Below are positions 27,995-30,000 of a stretch of 30,000 nucleotides of DNA, in pieces. The DNA lies in NCBI GenBank assembly GCA_002005505.1, contig KV908417.1:233359-263358 (forward strand), read 5' to 3'. This stretch comes from Botryococcus braunii (lineage: Eukaryota; Chlorophyta; Trebouxiophyceae). A model generated the notes under the pieces. The model worked only from the letters and a program-made list of their open reading frames with translations, did no database searches and was not told where the DNA came from. The translations under genes were made by a program, and so were the position numbers. Within the stretch, counting starts at the first letter, position 1. The number at the start of each line of letters is the position of its first letter.

Positions 27995-28215
27995 GTTAGG
28001 GGTTTATCCCCACCACCCTTAACCCCACATAAAGTGTTAGGGTTTCATCCCCACCCCCACCCCCAAAAAGGTGTCAGGGGTTTATCCTCACCCCCAACCC
28101 CAAAAAGGTATTGGGTTTTTGCCCCCACAGGTTCATCAAACGCCGCGCTTTCAAAAAACCCAACCTCACAAAACGGCGTTAGGGTTTCATCACCACTGGT
28201 TTATCAGGCGCTGCA
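27995..28215 (+). repeat. 37-41-bp degenerate repeat with TTAGGGTTT
   Basis: gttagggg/gttagggttt(c/t)atccccaccc boxes begin at 27995, 28036, 28073, 28111 and 28178, separated by ccccaaaaaggt. They contain telomere-like TTAGGGTTT but not in pure tandem. Confidence 0.85.
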
Positions 28216-28339
28216 CCTTCAAAACCGCCTAAAGTTTACCCTAATAATTAAATAAGGCATACCCCCCGTTCAGGTTCATGGTTCAATTACAACTTCCATT
28301 TTGAGGTTACAAACCGCTCACATCAGCTGAATCCACAAC

Positions 28340-28560
28340 TAAAGATTCTTCTTTTTTCCCGCTCCATCCTTTCCTCCACCCTCCCTCACACCCCTTCCCG
28401 ACAGATTTTCGATTTCATTTCTTCCCCCTGTCCCAGCCTTTTGCTTTGTTCCCCTTTCCCTCCCCCCATTTTCTCCTCTCCCCTCCTCTCCTCTCCCCTC
28501 CTCTCCTCTCCTCTCCTCCCGTCTCCTCTCCTCTCCGTCACGTCCCTTCCCACCCGCCTT
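28340..28560 (+). repeat. CT-rich tract
   Basis: A pyrimidine tract with (cctctcctct)n at 28470-28540. Confidence 0.9.
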
Positions 28561-28765
28561 TCCATTTCTATTCAGTACACTTTGTTCCAATCTGCTTCTC
28601 TGCTAATTCCTGAGGCCTCCACTGCTTCATTGAAAGAAGGGGCCTCAGGGTCTGGGGCTCGCACTGCCCATTCAAAATGGTGTGGAGGGGGGGGGGTGTC
28701 TTTAAAACAATAAAAATAAAAAAAATAAAAAACGACACAAACAATCACACACACGCAAACAAGCA

Positions 28766-28767
28766 CA

Positions 28768-28860
<93 letters not shown>

Positions 28861-28868
28861 ACACACAC
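28766..28868 (+). repeat. (AC)n microsatellite 6
   Basis: A nearly pure AC run preceded by A-rich aataaaaataaaaaaaat (28708-28730). Confidence 0.97.
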
Positions 28869-29070
28869 AATTTATGTACTACATCCACTGCTTTCAAATT
28901 TGAGTTACGACTCATATGGATAAACATGAAAATTTTTATGATGAAGACGTGAATATACCATTTCAATGGCCTTTGATAAACATATGAATAGCATCTTAAT
29001 AGTCTTTTCTTGTGGGGGGCAGGGGGGGGGGGGGAGAGGAGTCAATTCTTCGCGTTTTGTGAGAGCGCCG

Positions 29071-29145
29071 TCACATGTTCATGTATTCACTTGCATGGCG
29101 AGGGGAGTCAACCCAATGCCAAAATAGCCGCTGAAAATAATAACC
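29071..29145 (-). CDS. Possible last exon of the glycosyltransferase
   Basis: On the minus strand ctctctcag (AG at 29147-29146) is followed in phase 0 by 24 codons, GYYFQRLFWHWVDSPRHASE and four more, and TGA at 29073-29071. It would follow the exon at 29195-29476 after a 49-base intron with a good pyrimidine tract. The phase fits, but the peptide is not one I can match to the family's C-terminus and the intron is short. The true next exon may lie elsewhere. Confidence 0.25.
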   Translation of the reverse strand, partial: GYYFQRLFWHWVDSPRHASEYMNM

Positions 29146-29194
29146 CTGAGAGAGGACAATGTGAGCAGGGAGTCGCGTGTGGGCGGTAGCGTAC

Positions 29195-29476
29195 CAGATC
29201 GTTCTTCATATTTTTGGGAGGCTGGCTCAGATTTCGGGGAGGAGGTCGCGAAGCATAGGTCCGCTTGTCGAAGCGCCACTCCCCAAACTTGCCCGGCGTG
29301 AAGACCCCGTCCAGAGTGTAATCCATCCCGTACGTGTAATGGAGGATGTAGTACGGGTCCATGTCCTTGTCCCAGGGCGGTTGGCACATCATCTTTAAAT
29401 GGAGGTCTATTTTGCCAATGCCCACGTTGTAGCAGCCGATTGTGAAGCCGTACATCTCCAGCACCCAGCCCCACTC
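29195..29476 (-). CDS. Exon of a peptidyl-serine galactosyltransferase / hydroxyproline arabinosyltransferase-type enzyme
   Basis: The minus strand has 94 codons exactly between an AG acceptor (29478-29477, ctccgcag) and a GT donor (29194-29193). The peptide begins EWGWVLEMYGFTIG, then has PPWDKD, HYTYGMDYTLDG, GEWRFDKRTY and PPPRNLS. This order of motifs is characteristic of the plant and green-algal Golgi enzymes that add galactose to serine (SGT/SERGT type) or arabinose to hydroxyproline (HPAT type) of extensin-like wall proteins. The two groups share this region, so I do not choose between them. From family knowledge this is the C-terminal part of the catalytic region; upstream exons should lie beyond the right edge. 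The acceptor's polypyrimidine tract includes a T37 run. No frame breaks are seen. Confidence 0.85.
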
Positions 29477-29526
29477 CTGCGGAGACCGCCCCGGGGTTCG
29501 ATTCCCGCAAAACGGGGCAGGCGAAG

Positions 29527-29566
<40 letters not shown>

Positions 29567-29568
29567 GA
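29477..29568. other. Intron segment with B-box-like string and homopolymers
   Basis: On the plus strand ggttcgattcccg resembles a tRNA B box and is followed by aagaa and A37, then G8. On the gene strand this is C8-T37 leading to the acceptor. It could be the remnant of a tRNA-derived SINE tail, but only about 45 bp separate the B-box-like string from the exon, so there is no room for a full element. Confidence 0.3.
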
Positions 29569-29688
29569 AACGGATTTTGCATCATTTGTGTTTTGGCACA
29601 TTCCCTGGCTTTAACTGCCTTGGCCTGTCTGCATGCTCGGATTCTCGAAGCCAGCCAAGATAACGATGCCCATTTATAGCTATTCCCG

Positions 29689-29795
29689 ACATCATCGTCA
29701 TCATCATCATCATCACCGTCATCATCATCATTGCCATCGTCATCACCGTCATCATCATTATCATCGTCATCGTCACCATCTTCATCACCATCATC
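29689..29795 (+). repeat. (CAT)n/(CGT)n trinucleotide repeat
   Basis: catcatcgtcatcatcatc-type units with cgt and acc variants. Poly-Met frames on the minus strand are artefacts. Confidence 0.96.
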
Positions 29796-29811
29796 CAGGT
29801 GCTCTTAACAG

Positions 29812-29856
29812 CCGCCCCCCCCCCCCCGCGGGGCCAACCACAGAAAAAAACCCGGG

Positions 29857-29893
<37 letters not shown>

Positions 29894-29902
29894 GGGGGCG
29901 GG
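29812..29902. repeat. Homopolymer cluster
   Basis: C14, A6-7, A35 and G13-type runs in quick succession around a ccgcgggg core. Long homopolymers next to each other are also where assembly errors collect. Confidence 0.9.
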
Positions 29903-29960
29903 GCTATCCCTGGTGGGGACATATGTTTTTTTCTTGTCAACCCTTTAAGCCTTTCTTTTC

Positions 29961-30000
29961 ACCCCTTCTCTTATCACCCCTTCTCTTGTCACCCCTTCTC
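29961..30000 (+). repeat. 15-bp tandem repeat running off the right edge
   Basis: accccttctcttatc, accccttctcttgtc and accccttctc start at 29961, 29976 and 29991; the array continues beyond the window. Confidence 0.9.

Noticed and set aside
28572..28663. Minus-strand 3' exon (FNEAVEASGISREADWNKVY, stop)
   Set aside because: Protein-like and with an AG in front, but its phase does not match the glycosyltransferase exon and no partner exon was found.
29477..29560. tRNA-derived SINE with poly(A) tail
   Set aside because: A B-box-like string and A37 are present, but only about 45 bp separate the string from a coding exon, so no complete element fits.

Overview
The window looks like a repeat-rich nuclear region of a eukaryote, most likely a green alga. 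The clearest evidence is a minus-strand exon near the right end (29195-29476) that reads as the conserved part of a plant/green-algal peptidyl-serine galactosyltransferase / hydroxyproline arabinosyltransferase-type enzyme. A minus-strand exon at the left end (48-220) encodes a Ser-Pro-Pro-Pro-Pro type linker of the kind found in hydroxyproline-rich cell-wall or matrix proteins. Candidate coding exons are rich in G/C at third codon positions, are bounded by GT/AG sites and lie in a more AT-rich background. There are no bacterial operons, no rRNA or tRNA genes and no CRISPR array. The species cannot be fixed from this sequence.

The most interesting protein content is a small family of related plus-strand exons that I do not recognise. 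Its members are at 3635-4158 (probably preceded by an exon at 2258-2447), 12585-13714 and 20403-21052. Each starts at an AG acceptor in the same codon phase and has a basic stretch or junction followed by a [S/T]-L-[E/D]-x-I-P-E motif near the start. The second and third also share a C-terminal block (FELLT-x-I-x-P-x-E-V ... SCAC-x-P). The first has lost or never had that block and shows a local switch of the best coding frame. The second carries a 13-residue tandem repeat. Weaker coding candidates are at 9834-10283 (+), 21833-22057 (+), 17131-17400 (-) and 4901-5104 (+).

Most of the rest is repeat. There are six long (TG)n/(AC)n arrays (237, 3409, 8803, 13964, 26551 and 28766) and many minisatellites with units of 9 to 132 bp. 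Several minisatellites are built around TGTAC(C/A)GC or around the G-box CACGTG. There is one MITE-like inverted-repeat element (21139-21293), one segment flanked by 15-bp direct repeats (16278-16480), and an unusual number of long perfect palindromes and hairpins (notably 4216, 5510, 8251, 11697, 23450 and 25591).

Layout: 0-0.4 kb, end of a minus-strand wall-protein-like gene and a TG array. 2.2-4.2 kb, family member 1 with two minisatellites in its presumed intron. 4.2-9.8 kb, intergenic repeats and palindromes. 9.8-13.8 kb, a coding candidate, a 34-bp-stem hairpin, a 9-bp repeat array and family member 2. 13.9-20.3 kb, TG array and tandem arrays. 20.4-21.05 kb, family member 3. 21.1-28.9 kb, MITE-like element, minisatellites, G-box arrays, palindromes and CT-rich tracts. 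29-30 kb, glycosyltransferase exon(s), homopolymers and trinucleotide repeats. The plus-strand family genes have minisatellites within 1-2 kb upstream, but no functional link between the genes can be shown from sequence alone.
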